Positions 37,833 to 48,185 of a DNA stretch of 64,000 bases are shown piece after piece. A program made the translations under genes and the position numbers. This stretch comes from JAHFUA01 sp963733935. Lineage in GTDB: Bacteria > Acidobacteriota > Terriglobia > Terriglobales > Acidobacteriaceae. Below the pieces are notes generated by a model. That model made no database searches. It was not told the DNA's origin and saw nothing but the letters and a program-made list of their open reading frames with translations. The stretch covers positions 124,001-188,000 of the forward strand of contig CAVTEQ010000014.1 of the NCBI GenBank assembly GCA_963733935.1, in the 5' to 3' direction. Within the stretch, counting starts at the first letter, position 1. The number at the start of each line of letters is the position of its first letter.

Positions 37833-37868
37833 CGAGGAGTCAGGGGTCAGGAGTCGGAAGTCAGAAAC
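37833..37868. repeat. Short word repeat (GAGTCAGGGGTCAGGAGTCG type)
   Basis: Degenerate copies of GAGTCAGGGGTC, AGGAGTCGG and AAGTCAG run in tandem in the divergent gap between the Cys-rich gene and the TPR gene. The structure is like the other word repeats of this window. Confidence 0.4.
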
Positions 37869-37959
37869 GGCATCGAAAGAATTCTAGCGAGCGAGGTTTT
37901 CGCCGTCCAGCTTTACTTCTGCAACGCGGACGTGCAAACCTGTACTCTCGAGAGGCGAT

Positions 37960-38268
37960 ATGGATCGCGCTGAGATGCTGAAGCAGTTGCTGGAACAAAA
38001 CCCCAACGATGCCTTCGCCCGCTACGGCCTGGCGATGGAGTACTCGAGCGCCGGCGAGATCGAGACCGCGCTGGCTGAGTTCAAGAAACTGCAGGAGCTC
38101 CATCCTGACTACACCGCCGCTTACCAGATGGCGGGACAGATGCTCGCCAATGCGGGCCGCTACGAAGAAGCGCGCCAGATGCTGGAATCCGGCCTGGCCT
38201 GCGCGCAGCGAGCCGGTAACAAGCACGCGCAGGAAGAAATGCAGGGAATGCTGCAGGAGCTGCGGTAA
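37960..38268 (+). CDS. TPR-repeat protein
   Basis: A 102-residue protein made of about two and a half tetratricopeptide repeats: NPNDAFARYGLAMEYSSAGE, LHPDYTAAYQMAGQMLANAG and YEEARQMLESGLACAQRAGN. The conserved small and aromatic positions fit TPR. No signal peptide; a protein-interaction adaptor role is likely, partner unknown. Confidence 0.8.
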   Translation: MDRAEMLKQLLEQNPNDAFARYGLAMEYSSAGEIETALAEFKKLQELHPDYTAAYQMAGQMLANAGRYEEARQMLESGLACAQRAGNKHAQEEMQGMLQELR

Positions 38269-38269
38269 C

Positions 38270-38350
38270 TCCGCCGCCGAGTCACCGAGCACGCCGAGTT
38301 CAGGAAATCGAAAACGAAGCTCGGCGATCTCGGCGTCTCGGCGGTGAAAT
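38270..38350. repeat. Dispersed hairpin repeat (CCGCCGAGTCACCGAGCACG type)
   Basis: Left words CCGCCGAGTCACCGAGCACG and CCGAG face right words CTCGGCGATCTCGGCG and TCTCGGCGG, with AAATCGAAAACGAAG in the loop. It starts within four bases of the TPR gene stop and ends before the DinB-like gene, so it may serve as a transcription end. Confidence 0.65.
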
Positions 38351-38406
38351 CCTTGGCTGCGATAATTTCGCGAGTCTTACTCCAACTCCCGAACATCCAT
38401 CGCGAC

Positions 38407-38898
38407 ATGGCAACCGCAACCACTCCTTACACCTCGCGAATCCTGGGATTGCTTGGCGACAAGCCGTTCCTCGGCATTCTGGAATCAACCCCCGCGAAGT
38501 TGCAGCAGCATTTCGACCGGCTTGGCCCAGCGGGACTGAAGAAGAGCTACGGCCCCGGCAAGTGGACGGCCGGCCAGATCTTCTGCCATCTGGCCGACGC
38601 GGAGCTGGCGCTCGGTTTTCGCACACGGCAAATCGCTGCCGAAACCAACCATCGCATCCAGCCTTTCGATGAGAATGTGTGGGCGCAGCGCTACACGCAA
38701 CTGGATCCTGCAACCGCGGTGAAGGCTTGCCTTGCGTTGCGGGCGTGGAACCTCTCGTTCTGGCGGACGCTAGGCGCGGATGATTTCGCTCGCATGGCGT
38801 TTCATCCCGAACGCGGCAACGAGTCGCTGGAGACGGTCCTCAAGCTGCTCGCCGGACACGACCTGAATCATCTGGCGCAACTGGAGCAGATTCGTTAG
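38407..38898 (+). CDS. DinB family protein
   Basis: About 163 residues from the ATG at 38407 (MATATTPYTSRILGLLGDKP). The metal-site helices are clear: PGKWTAGQIFCHLADAELAL (His) and LLAGHDLNHLAQLEQIR (two His), which gives the three-His pattern of DinB proteins. Family members include thiol-dependent S-transferases and damage-induced proteins. This is the second DinB-like gene of the window. The frame is open upstream to 38344 through repeat sequence. Confidence 0.85.
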   Translation: MATATTPYTSRILGLLGDKPFLGILESTPAKLQQHFDRLGPAGLKKSYGPGKWTAGQIFCHLADAELALGFRTRQIAAETNHRIQPFDENVWAQRYTQLDPATAVKACLALRAWNLSFWRTLGADDFARMAFHPERGNESLETVLKLLAGHDLNHLAQLEQIR

Positions 38899-38901
38899 GT
38901 A

Positions 38902-39732
38902 TCAGCGCCGGCTTTGCGGCGCCTCAATTTCGGCCGGACGCTCCCCGGGGCCGACCGAGCGCGACATCGCCCACTCCACCAGCCAGGGAAAAAGCTGGTA
39001 GAACTTGACGCTGATGTGGTGTTGCCAGGGGACAATGACCTCGCGCTTCTCGGTGCGGCAGGCGTTGACCACGGCAGCCGCGACGCGCTCCGCGCTGATG
39101 CCGCCACGCTTTTTGGAGCCTCCGATGCGCAGACGATCTTTTCCCTTCACGGCGTTCTCGGAAAAGGCAGTCGTGATGTAACCGGGACACACGGTCATCA
39201 CGTGCACACCGCTTGCGCGCAGTTCCATCCGCGCGCCCTTGCCGATGGCGTTCATGGCGAACTTGGTCGCAGAGTAGGCGGCCGAGTACGGCAGCGGAAT
39301 GTGACCTGCAACACTCGAGATGTTGATGATCATGCCGCTGCCTTGGCGCTTCATCACCGGGATCACCGCTTGCATGCATTCAATGGCGCCGAACAGGTTG
39401 GTGTCGAACATGTCGCGGCAGGCCCGCATGTCCATGGCGGCAACCGAATCCTGCAGGCCAAAGCCGGCATTGTTGATCCAGATGTCGACGCGGCCGAAGT
39501 TGTGCAGCGTCAGGCCGAGCAGGCGATCGATTTCCTCGCGGTTGCGCACGTCGCAGGCGATGGCCGAGGTGCGCTCCTGCGAGCCCACGCGGGCGCGCGC
39601 CGCCTCCAGCCTGCCGAGATCGCGCGCCGACAGCACCACCCTGCAGTCCTCGTGCACGAAGGCCCGCGCCAGCGCTTCGCCGATGCCCATCGACGCGCCG
39701 GTGATCACCACGACTTTGCCGCGTGGATCCAT
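38902..39732 (-). CDS. Short-chain dehydrogenase/reductase
   Basis: A classical SDR of about 276 residues: cofactor motif VVITGASMGIGEALARAF, NNAG in WINNAGFG, catalytic Ser in INISSVAGHI and YSAAYSATKF with the YxxxK pair. The C-terminal extension contains a hydrophobic YQLFPWLVEWAM stretch that may associate with membrane. Substrate unknown. The ATG at 39732 (MDPRGKVVVITGA) is preferred over 39768. Divergent from the LON-domain gene. Confidence 0.87.
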   Translation of the reverse strand: MDPRGKVVVITGASMGIGEALARAFVHEDCRVVLSARDLGRLEAARARVGSQERTSAIACDVRNREEIDRLLGLTLHNFGRVDIWINNAGFGLQDSVAAMDMRACRDMFDTNLFGAIECMQAVIPVMKRQGSGMIINISSVAGHIPLPYSAAYSATKFAMNAIGKGARMELRASGVHVMTVCPGYITTAFSENAVKGKDRLRIGGSKKRGGISAERVAAAVVNACRTEKREVIVPWQHHISVKFYQLFPWLVEWAMSRSVGPGERPAEIEAPQSRR

Positions 39733-39773
39733 GACCGTGCTTGTACTTGGTTGCGGGAATCTAGTCAACCGAA

Positions 39774-39799
39774 GGTTTACAATCCCGGTTTACAATCCC
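39774..39799. repeat. Tandem duplicate GGTTTACAATCCC
   Basis: Two perfect copies of the 13-mer GGTTTACAATCCC abut, ending four bases before the LON-domain gene start. Each contains TACAAT, a -10-like hexamer. It may be a promoter duplication or a regulator site. Confidence 0.5.
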
Positions 39800-39803
39800 A
39801 TAG

Positions 39804-40412
39804 ATGAGCGCGCTGCTGCCGCTGTTTCCACTGGATGTGGTGCTCCTGCCGGGCACGCCGATTCCTCTGCACGTCTTCGAGCCGCGCTACAGAGAGATGA
39901 TCGGCGAGTGCCTGGAGCGAAAGTCGCCGTTCGGCATTGTGCGCGCCAAGGAAGACAGCATTGCCGAGATTGGGTGCACGGCTGAAATCCTGGAAGTGAC
40001 GAAGCGTTACGACGATGGGCGCCTGGACATCATCTGCGAAGGCCGGCGCCGATTCGAGGTCATGGGGCTGAACCAGGAGCGAACGTTCCTGCAGGCTGAA
40101 GTCACCTACTTTGACGACGAACCGGGACGCGCGGCCACCGACCAGATCGACGAAGCTCTGCGGCTTTACCAGGATCTCATGCGCCTGGCGGAAGCCGAGT
40201 CCGAGGCCCCGGAAGCAAGCGCGGACCAGCTCTCTTTCCAGCTCGCTGCTCCCATGCCGCTCGACCTTGACTTCAAGCAAACGCTCCTGGGGATGCGTTC
40301 GGAGCGGGAGCGCATGGCGGCTGTCGTCGCCTACTTCCAGGCCTTGCTGCCGCGAATGCGGCGCGCCATACGAGCCCGCCAGAAGGCGGGCGGGAACGGG
40401 CACGCGTTGTAA
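39804..40412 (+). CDS. LON N-terminal substrate-binding domain protein
   Basis: A 202-residue protein containing only the PUA-like substrate-binding domain found at the N-terminus of Lon: LPLFPLDVVLLPGTPIPLHV, FEPRYREMIGECLERKSPFG, GRLDIICEGRRRFEV. No AAA+ or protease domain is present. Stand-alone versions may bind unfolded protein, but their role is not settled. Confidence 0.88.
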   Translation: MSALLPLFPLDVVLLPGTPIPLHVFEPRYREMIGECLERKSPFGIVRAKEDSIAEIGCTAEILEVTKRYDDGRLDIICEGRRRFEVMGLNQERTFLQAEVTYFDDEPGRAATDQIDEALRLYQDLMRLAEAESEAPEASADQLSFQLAAPMPLDLDFKQTLLGMRSERERMAAVVAYFQALLPRMRRAIRARQKAGGNGHAL

Positions 40413-40558
40413 GGCAGTTGGTCGTGCACTTTCTCCTGAGCGGAGCCGCGTGGCGGCAAACAGCACGCTCCGCGCCGTTCTCCGTCTCTTCTCCCCAAAA
40501 AGCAGTGTTGCGGCACAGCGTATAATCGCTGGCAAGGGCAAAAGGGGGTTTCATCCTG

Positions 40559-42049
40559 ATGAATCTTCCACGGACTCTCGGAGAACTTCGAGGGAGTGAG
40601 TTTCCCGAGGAACGCTTGCGCGGGCGCCGCGTCAAAGACGAGATGCGCCAGAACCTGATCTGCAAGCTGCGGCGGCGCGAACCGCTGTTCCCGGGCATCG
40701 TCGGTTACGACGACACGGTCGTGCCGCAGCTCATCAATGCCGTGCTGTCGCGGCACAACTTCATCCTGCTGGGCCTGCGCGGGCAGGCGAAGAGCCGCAT
40801 CCTGCGGGCATTGACATCGCTGCTCGACCCGGCGCTGCCCTACATCGAGGGCTGCGAGATCCACGACAATCCTTACGCTCCCATCTGCTCCCGCTGCCGG
40901 ACGCTGATCGAAGAACAGCGCGACCAGACACCCATCGTCTACCTCGCACCCGAGGACCGCTACGTGGAAAAGCTGGCCACGCCGGATGTGACCATCGCCG
41001 ACCTGATCGGTGATATCGATCCCATCAAGGCGGCGCGCGGGGGCCATCAGCTCTCGAACGAACTGACCGTGCATTACGGCCTCTTGCCGCGCGCTAATCG
41101 CGGCATCTTCGCCATCAACGAGCTGCCCGATCTCGCCGGGAAGATCCAGGTCGGGCTGTTCAACATCATGCAGGAAGGCGACGTGCAGATTAAGGGCTAC
41201 CCGATCCGGCTGGCGCTGGATGTCGCTCTGGTGTTCACTGCCAATCCCGAGGACTACACGGCCCGCGGCAAGATCATCACTCCGCTGAAAGATCGCATCG
41301 GCTCGGAGATTCGCACTCATTATCCGACCACCGTCGATGAAGGCATGACCATCACTTCACAGGAAGCCTGGAGCCAGCGTGACGGCCACAAACTGGTGGT
41401 CCCCAAATTCCTGCGCGAGGTGGTGGAACGCATCGCCTTCGCCGCGCGCGAGGACAAGCGGATCGACAAACGCTCCGGCGTCAGCCAGCGGCTTCCTATT
41501 ACCTGCATGGAGAACGTCATCTCCAATGCCGAGCGGCGCGCTATCCGCAACCAGGAGAAAACCATCGTGCCGCGCGTGGGCGACATTTATTCCGCCATGC
41601 CGGCCATCACCGGAAAGCTGGAGCTGGAATACGAAGGCGAAATGCGCGGCGCCGATTTTGTGGCCCGCGAGTTGATCCGCTCCGCCGTGGCCAAAACGTT
41701 CGACGGCTATTTCGACAACGTGAACATGCAACAGATCGTGCAGTGGTTCGACCTTGGCGGCGAGATCAAGTTCGGTGAAGGCGCTCCCGCGGCCGAGTTG
41801 GTGGAAGGACTGAAGAAGATCCAGGGGTTGCCCGAGAAGCTCGAGCGGCTGAGCGTAAATTCCAAGGACGAGCCCGAGGTGCAGGTTTCCGCTGCCGAGT
41901 TCGTGCTGGAGGGCCTCTACGCTCATAAGCGCATCGGACGCAGCGAAGAGCGCGTCTTCGGTGCAGGAGAGAAGCCTGTGCGCCGCGAGCCGTCGTACAG
42001 CCGCGAGGAGCCTCCGGCGCCCAAGCCACCCAGGAAGCCTTATAACTAG
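40559..42049 (+). CDS. MoxR/magnesium-chelatase-like AAA+ ATPase
   Basis: A 496-residue AAA+ protein. LLGLRGQAKSRILRAL is a variant Walker A; ANRGIFAINELPDLAGKIQV is the Walker B and following helix of the MoxR/Mg-chelatase clade; VFTANPEDYTARGKIITPLK is the sensor 1 region. A Cys motif (PICSRCRTL) is inserted near residue 118. The Pro- and Lys-rich C-terminus (EEPPAPKPPRKPYN) is probably disordered. It precedes a VWA-domain protein, the classic MoxR-VWA chaperone pairing used to load metals or remodel partner complexes. The client is unknown. Confidence 0.85.
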   Translation: MNLPRTLGELRGSEFPEERLRGRRVKDEMRQNLICKLRRREPLFPGIVGYDDTVVPQLINAVLSRHNFILLGLRGQAKSRILRALTSLLDPALPYIEGCEIHDNPYAPICSRCRTLIEEQRDQTPIVYLAPEDRYVEKLATPDVTIADLIGDIDPIKAARGGHQLSNELTVHYGLLPRANRGIFAINELPDLAGKIQVGLFNIMQEGDVQIKGYPIRLALDVALVFTANPEDYTARGKIITPLKDRIGSEIRTHYPTTVDEGMTITSQEAWSQRDGHKLVVPKFLREVVERIAFAAREDKRIDKRSGVSQRLPITCMENVISNAERRAIRNQEKTIVPRVGDIYSAMPAITGKLELEYEGEMRGADFVARELIRSAVAKTFDGYFDNVNMQQIVQWFDLGGEIKFGEGAPAAELVEGLKKIQGLPEKLERLSVNSKDEPEVQVSAAEFVLEGLYAHKRIGRSEERVFGAGEKPVRREPSYSREEPPAPKPPRKPYN

Positions 42050-42073
42050 CGAGCAGGGAAGATAGGGCATCAC

Positions 42074-42110
42074 AACTTGGTACTCGGTAACTTGGATTAC
42101 TCGGTACTAG
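42074..42110. repeat. Word repeat (ACTTGGTACTCGGTA type) before the VWA gene
   Basis: ACTTGGTACTCGGTAACTTG and ATTACTCGGTACTAG share the GTACTCGGTACT vocabulary with the hairpin in front of pxpA. Here too the repeat ends a few bases before a start codon. Confidence 0.6.
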
Positions 42111-42114
42111 TTCT

Positions 42115-43353
42115 ATGAAATTCATCAAGTACTCCAAATTCGTCGCCGACCCGGCATCGCAGATGAGCATGGAAGACCTGCTGCAGGCGCTCTCCGACTA
42201 CCTGCTGCAGAGCGGCTTCCAGAATCAGTATGCCTTTTACGAGATGCCGGACGAGCAAACGCTCGATCAATTGCGGCAGGCGATCGAAGACGCCTTGATG
42301 AATGGCGAACTGCTGGACGAAGAAATGCAGCAGCAACTCGAGGAAATGCGCAACGACGGCGCGCTCGAGCAACTCATCCAGAAACTAATCGAGCGCATGG
42401 AGCAGGAGAACTACATCTCCATCGACCAGCCGCACGATCCGACGAGGCAGTCTGTCGGGCCGGGCCAGACGGGCAAGCCGCAGTCGCAGGTTAAGTTTGA
42501 AATCACCGACAAGAGCCTCGATTTTCTCGGCTTCAAGTCGCTGCGCGACCTGCTGGGCTCGCTGGGGAAATCAAGTTTCGGACGCCATGACACGCGCGAC
42601 CTCGCCACCGGCATCGAGGCCAGCGGCGCATCGAAACGCTACGAGTTTGGCGATACCCTGAACCTCGATATCACGGCGACGCTCTCCAGCGCGATCCAGC
42701 GCGAAGGCGTCAAGCTGCCCCTGAACATCGAGTACTCCGACCTACAGGTGCACCAGTGCGAATACCAGTCATCGTGCGCCACGGTGCTGATGCTCGACTG
42801 CTCGCACTCGATGATCCTCTATGGCGAAGATCGCTTCACGCCGGCCAAGAAGGTCGCGATGGCGCTCTCGCAACTGATCCGCACGCAGTATCCGGGCGAT
42901 TCGCTGTCGCTGATTCTTTTTCACGATTCGGCGGAAGAAGTGCCCATCTCGCAACTGGCGCGCGTGAAGGTCGGGCCCTATTACACCAACACCCGCGAGG
43001 GCCTGCGGCTGGCGCAGCGCATCCTGCAACGCCAGCGCAAGGACATGAAGCAGATCGTCATGATTACCGACGGCAAGCCTTCCGCGCTCACCCTGGAAGA
43101 CGGGCGCATCTACAAGAACGCTTTTGGCCTCGATCCCCTGGTTGTAAGCCAGACGCTCGAAGAGGTCTCGAAGTGCAAACGTGCGGGGATTCTCATCAAC
43201 ACCTTCATGCTGGCATCGGATTACGGCCTGGTGCAGTTCGTGCAGAAGGTCACCGAGATGTGCCGCGGCAAGGCGTACTTCACGACACCGTACACGCTGG
43301 GCCAATATCTGCTGATGGATTACATGAGCCGAAAGACCAAGACCATCCATTAG
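42115..43353 (+). CDS. VWA-domain protein, partner of the MoxR ATPase
   Basis: A 412-residue cytosolic protein. The N-terminal 170 residues are acidic and helical (QALSDYLLQSGFQNQYAFYE). The von Willebrand A domain starts near residue 220, with the metal site VLMLDCSHSMILYGEDR (a DxSxS variant), PYYTNTREGL (Thr) and QIVMITDGKPS (Asp) completing the MIDAS. Such proteins act with MoxR ATPases in complex assembly or metal insertion. The gene follows the ATPase by 65 bases containing a word repeat. Confidence 0.87.
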   Translation: MKFIKYSKFVADPASQMSMEDLLQALSDYLLQSGFQNQYAFYEMPDEQTLDQLRQAIEDALMNGELLDEEMQQQLEEMRNDGALEQLIQKLIERMEQENYISIDQPHDPTRQSVGPGQTGKPQSQVKFEITDKSLDFLGFKSLRDLLGSLGKSSFGRHDTRDLATGIEASGASKRYEFGDTLNLDITATLSSAIQREGVKLPLNIEYSDLQVHQCEYQSSCATVLMLDCSHSMILYGEDRFTPAKKVAMALSQLIRTQYPGDSLSLILFHDSAEEVPISQLARVKVGPYYTNTREGLRLAQRILQRQRKDMKQIVMITDGKPSALTLEDGRIYKNAFGLDPLVVSQTLEEVSKCKRAGILINTFMLASDYGLVQFVQKVTEMCRGKAYFTTPYTLGQYLLMDYMSRKTKTIH

Positions 43354-43438
43354 TCGCGCAGCGACGACTGAGTTTAGCCCGGCACGAAGTGCCGGGTCAG
43401 GGCGACTCGCATGCCTAGTCCCGTAGGGACGACTGAAG
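43352..43438. repeat. Dispersed repeat, TTTAGCCCG/CCCGTAGGGAC family, copy C
   Basis: GTCGCGCAGCGACGACTG, GTTTAGCCCGGCACGAAG, GTGCCGGGT and TAGTCCCGTAGGGACGACTG appear in the same order as in copies A and B. It begins at the VWA gene stop. A partial inverted companion (CCGGCACTTGCGG ... GTGCCGGGCTAATCTCATCG) lies at about 43520-43600. No gene is seen between 43354 and 43665. Confidence 0.85.
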
Positions 43439-43519
43439 ATTGATTCCAAACGTCACGCGATGGAACCTGCCTCGCTGGACCTGTGCCGCCCCTGGAAGGG
43501 GCTCGGATGGTCATCGCCG

Positions 43520-43600
43520 CTCACCCGGCACTTGCGGCGCCTACGGCGCTCGCTGCGTGCCGGGCTAATCTCATCGCGTCCGCAAAAGCGGACGCGTTCC
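43520..43600. repeat. Partial inverted companion of repeat copy C
   Basis: CACCCGGCACTTGCGGCG and GCTGCGTGCCGGGCTAATCT followed by CGCGTCCGCAAAAGCGGACG form two hairpins. The GCCGGGCTAA part is the reverse complement of the TTAGCCCGGC module, so this is a rearranged, inverted copy of the same family. Confidence 0.55.
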
Positions 43601-43665
43601 TTCACGACAGACTCTCGCAGGAGAAGTACACCACACCTCGACACGCTGTACACTCGGGCCTGTCC

Positions 43666-44095
43666 CTATCGCTGCGCGGCCTGCACTTTCGCTTTGACCC
43701 TCTCGACGAACTTTGCGGCATTGATCACGAAGCGCTCGTGCGTCCCCTTACAAATGGTGTCTACGCCGTCATTCGCCTCGACTTCGAACACCAGACGTCG
43801 GCCGTCAACCTCCACCAGCTTGACCTTCGCGCGTACTTCCAGGCCTGGAGGTGTGGCCGCCGAGTGGCTGAGGTTTACGTGCGTGCCGACGGTTTGCTCG
43901 GCCGGCCAGTCGAGGTGGGGAATGATGGCCAGCAAGCAGGCCCACTCCACGAACCCGACCATGAAGCCAGTAGCGAACACCCGCGGCATCACCTGAAACT
44001 CCGGCTGCCTCGGGATAAAGATGCGGCACGGTCTTCGACTCCGGCACGCGGTACACGAGCTCGTACTCGAGGCCCGGCTTCAAAGAGTCCTTCAT
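43666..44095 (-). CDS. Thioesterase family protein, FlK-like (frameshifted)
   Basis: Hotdog-fold thioesterase similar to fluoroacetyl-CoA thioesterase FlK. The first part from 44095 reads MKDSLKPGLEYELVYRVPES and KTVPHLYPEAA; a +1 shift near 44001 then joins EFQVMPRVFATGFMVGFVEW, IIPHLDWPAEQTVGTHVNLS and HSAATPPGLEVRAKVKL. The Thr, Glu and His residues expected in the active site are present. Removing one G gives about 142 residues, the normal length. The family hydrolyses small acyl-CoA esters. Immediately downstream of the CDGSH gene on the same strand. Confidence 0.82.
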
Positions 44096-44112
44096 CAGCT
44101 GCCGCTAGACCG

Positions 44113-44352
44113 TTACGGGGGCGACCTGGCTATCGCTTTCTTGACCGCCAATTCCGCGGCCTCGAAGCCAACCTTGGAGTGGGTGCCGTCGCAGAACGGC
44201 TTGTTGACCGACCCTCCGCAGCGGCACAGCGAGAATGCCGGCTTGCCGGTCAGGTCATACTGACCGCCTTCGGCATCGAGCAGAACAACTTCGCCCTCGG
44301 TGGTTTCAACACGGAAAGGCCCATTTTTTCGGGCAGTAATCTTCACAGCCAT
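44113..44352 (-). CDS. CDGSH iron-sulfur domain protein
   Basis: About 79 residues from the ATG at 44352 (MAVKITARKNGPFRVETTEG), which has AGGAGG upstream. The 2Fe-2S motif CRCGGSVNKPFCDGTHS supplies three Cys and one His, the CDGSH/MitoNEET-type ligand set. Such small proteins carry redox-active, pH-labile clusters for electron or cluster transfer. It is followed by the FlK-like thioesterase after 17 bases. Confidence 0.92.
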   Translation of the reverse strand: MAVKITARKNGPFRVETTEGEVVLLDAEGGQYDLTGKPAFSLCRCGGSVNKPFCDGTHSKVGFEAAELAVKKAIARSPP

Positions 44353-44499
44353 CGTTCGCCTCCTGAGAATCGGAAGCAAGTTTAGATGTTTCGGGCGCGA
44401 GTCGGATACAAGAAAGCTGGTGGGCAGAGTACCGCCAGGGCGAGGAATTGGGCAAACAGGGCTGCGCGTACGCTTGCGACTTGAGCCTCGGCCGCCGGT

Positions 44500-44988
44500 T
44501 CAGGCTGCGGGTTCCAGCCGCTGCCGTATGGACATCGCCAGTTGGTACACCGAGCGCAGGCGCGCCTGGGCAGCGGCCGGGACCGCCGGCACCTCCATCG
44601 CCAATTGCGAAGAGAGCAGAATGCCGGTTAAGGCTTCCGTCAATTGGCTGCGCAGGTTGGCCTCGGCCTCGCGCACGGCGCGGAGGCGCTCGCCTTCGCG
44701 GCGCTGCAAGGCGGAGCGCACATCGCGCAGCACGCGATCCATCCCGCAGATGGCAAAATTGACGAAGACCGGGATCGCGGTTTCCGCTTCGTTCAGCACC
44801 ACGTCGGCTGCGGCGGGATCAGCTTCCAGCAGGTTCTGGTCAATCACCAGAGCCGAGCATTCGATGGAACGCAGAGAGCGAGCCGCCGCCGACAGCTTAG
44901 GACAGATCTGAGTACGCTCGTGAGTCGCCCGCTCTATGGCGGCGGCGCACTCGGGAGCACGGGTTGACGATGTGATTAATAGAATCAT
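44500..44988 (-). CDS. Pseudo-receiver-like hypothetical protein
   Basis: A 162-residue protein. The first about 100 residues (MILLITSSTRAPECAAAIER, CSALVIDQNLLEADPAAADV, IPVFVNFAICGMDRVLRDV) look like a receiver-type alpha/beta fold lacking the acidic phosphoacceptor pocket. The C-terminal helices (ANLRSQLTEALTGILLSSQL) resemble a dimerisation helix of kinases without the His. It lies downstream of the NtrC-family regulator on the same strand, so a signalling accessory role is possible. Fold assignment is from pattern only. Confidence 0.6.
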   Translation of the reverse strand: MILLITSSTRAPECAAAIERATHERTQICPKLSAAARSLRSIECSALVIDQNLLEADPAAADVVLNEAETAIPVFVNFAICGMDRVLRDVRSALQRREGERLRAVREAEANLRSQLTEALTGILLSSQLAMEVPAVPAAAQARLRSVYQLAMSIRQRLEPAA

Positions 44989-45102
44989 AGTGCCTGTTCT
45001 TGGTGCAACTATTTGGCCAAGCTTTCCGGCTCCGAAATCAAGAGTTTAGCTGGCTTGCGTTGGCCTTGTTTCCCGTAACGAAACCCCGCAACGGGACTGA
45101 GT

Positions 45103-46518
<1,416 letters not shown>

Positions 46519-46519
46519 T

Positions 46520-48082
46520 CTAATGCCCTTCTGCCGTTCTAGCTGTGATATCCGGCACGGCGGCCCGGCTTGGTTTCTTGCGTGTCAAAAGCTCGCTCAC
46601 CTTGCCCGCGATGGCGGCGGCGGTGAAGGGTTTGGGGAAAAATGCATACCCCGCCTGCTCCAGCCAGCGCACGCGCGCATCATTGCGATTGCCGGAGATG
46701 TATAGTACCTGCATTTCCGGCCGGGCTGGTTGCAGCTCCCCAGCCAGCTCCAGACCTTCCATACCGGGCAGCACCAGGTCGGCGAGCATGAGGTCGATGT
46801 GACCGTCATAGGTGCGGCCGATCAGCATGGCCTCGCGCGCATTCCGCGCCTGCAACACCCGGTATCCCTGGCCGGCGAGGATGTCGTGCAACGAGCGCCG
46901 CACCAGCTCCTCATCGTCCACCACCAGCACCGTACCCGCCCCCGCTGCCTGCGCCTGCGCGGGCGTCGCCAAGCTCGTCTTCGCCTCGCCCTCGACGCGC
47001 GGCAGAAATACCCGCACCCGAGTGCCGCGTCCGGGGGCGCTTTCCAGGATAAGCTGCCCCTGACTCTGGCGCACGATTTCGGAGACGGTCGAAAGTCCCA
47101 GCCCGGTGCCCTGGCCCAGTGGTTTGGTGGTGAAAAAGGGCTCCAGGGCGCGCTGCCGCGTCTCTTCACCCATACCGCCGCCGGTGTCGGACACCGTGAG
47201 CCGCACGTACTTCCCCGGCCGCAAACCGGGATACTCGCGCGCGGCGGCCTCGTCGGCAAGGAAATTGGCGGTGGCGATACGCAACAACCCGCCTTCGGGC
47301 ATGGCATCGCGCGCATTAACGGCCAAATTCACCAGCAACTGCTCGACTTGCGTGCGATCGGCCCAGATCGCCCCTAGCTGTTCTCCATAACTGGTTTCCA
47401 GGCTCGTGTGCTCGCCCAGCAGCCGTGCCAGCATATCGCGCACGCTCTCCACCACCTCATTCAGCGACAGCAGCGTGGGCTCAAAGCTGCGCCGTCCTCC
47501 CAGAGCCGTCAGTTGCGAGACCAGCGAGCGGCCGCGCTCGGCGGCGGCGTTGATCTGCTCAGCTTGGCGCCGCAAGCTGTTCTCCGGCGGTAACTGGTCC
47601 AGCATCAACCCGCTGTAGATCAGGATGGCGGTCAATAGGTTGTTGAAGTCGTGGGAAACGCTGGCCACCAACCGCCCCACTCCCTCCATGCGGCGAGCTT
47701 CACGGAGTTGGTCCTCCAACCACGTGCGTTCGCTGATCTCGCGCAGGAAGACGAATTGAAAGCGGCGCCCTTCCACCACCGGCTGGCTGAGGACAACTTC
47801 GACCGTCAGGCGCCGCCCGTCGCGGTGCTGGCAAATGGTCTCATTTCTCGCCACACCCTCGGCCAGCAGTCGTGGCAGCTCGGGAAGCAGCTTCTCCAAG
47901 CGCTGCCCCCCCAACTCCTGCAGCGGATAGCCCAGCAGCGCACCGGCCGTTGCGTTGGCATAGATAAGACTGCCTTGCTCATCAGCCAGCAACGCAGCCT
48001 CGGTGCACTGGTCCAGCGCCGATTGCGCCACACCGCCTTCCCAAACCGGGGCGCAGTGCTCGGAATGGGGGAGAGCTTCCAT
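46520..48082 (-). CDS. PAS hybrid histidine kinase with C-terminal receiver
   Basis: A 520-residue soluble kinase: PAS domain (about 20-125), HisKA with VASVSHDFNNLLTAILIYSG (about 150), HATPase_c with NLAVNARDAMPEGG, VSDTGGGMGEE and GTGLGLSTVSEIV, and a C-terminal receiver (VLVVDDEELVRRSLHDILAG, phospho-Asp in LMLADLVLPGMEGLE). No membrane segment, so it senses a cytoplasmic signal through PAS. It directly precedes the NtrC-type regulator, which it likely phosphorylates. Two palindromes upstream may be enhancer sites. Confidence 0.94.
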   Translation of the reverse strand: MEALPHSEHCAPVWEGGVAQSALDQCTEAALLADEQGSLIYANATAGALLGYPLQELGGQRLEKLLPELPRLLAEGVARNETICQHRDGRRLTVEVVLSQPVVEGRRFQFVFLREISERTWLEDQLREARRMEGVGRLVASVSHDFNNLLTAILIYSGLMLDQLPPENSLRRQAEQINAAAERGRSLVSQLTALGGRRSFEPTLLSLNEVVESVRDMLARLLGEHTSLETSYGEQLGAIWADRTQVEQLLVNLAVNARDAMPEGGLLRIATANFLADEAAAREYPGLRPGKYVRLTVSDTGGGMGEETRQRALEPFFTTKPLGQGTGLGLSTVSEIVRQSQGQLILESAPGRGTRVRVFLPRVEGEAKTSLATPAQAQAAGAGTVLVVDDEELVRRSLHDILAGQGYRVLQARNAREAMLIGRTYDGHIDLMLADLVLPGMEGLELAGELQPARPEMQVLYISGNRNDARVRWLEQAGYAFFPKPFTAAAIAGKVSELLTRKKPSRAAVPDITARTAEGH

Positions 48083-48185
48083 CGCCCAGCGCAGGAAGCA
48101 CTCCCGATACCCTTCCGTGGCTGATCACAAGTAACGAGAACGACAAGACTTGCCTGGTTCGCGGCAAGCACCTGGACTAGCCTGC

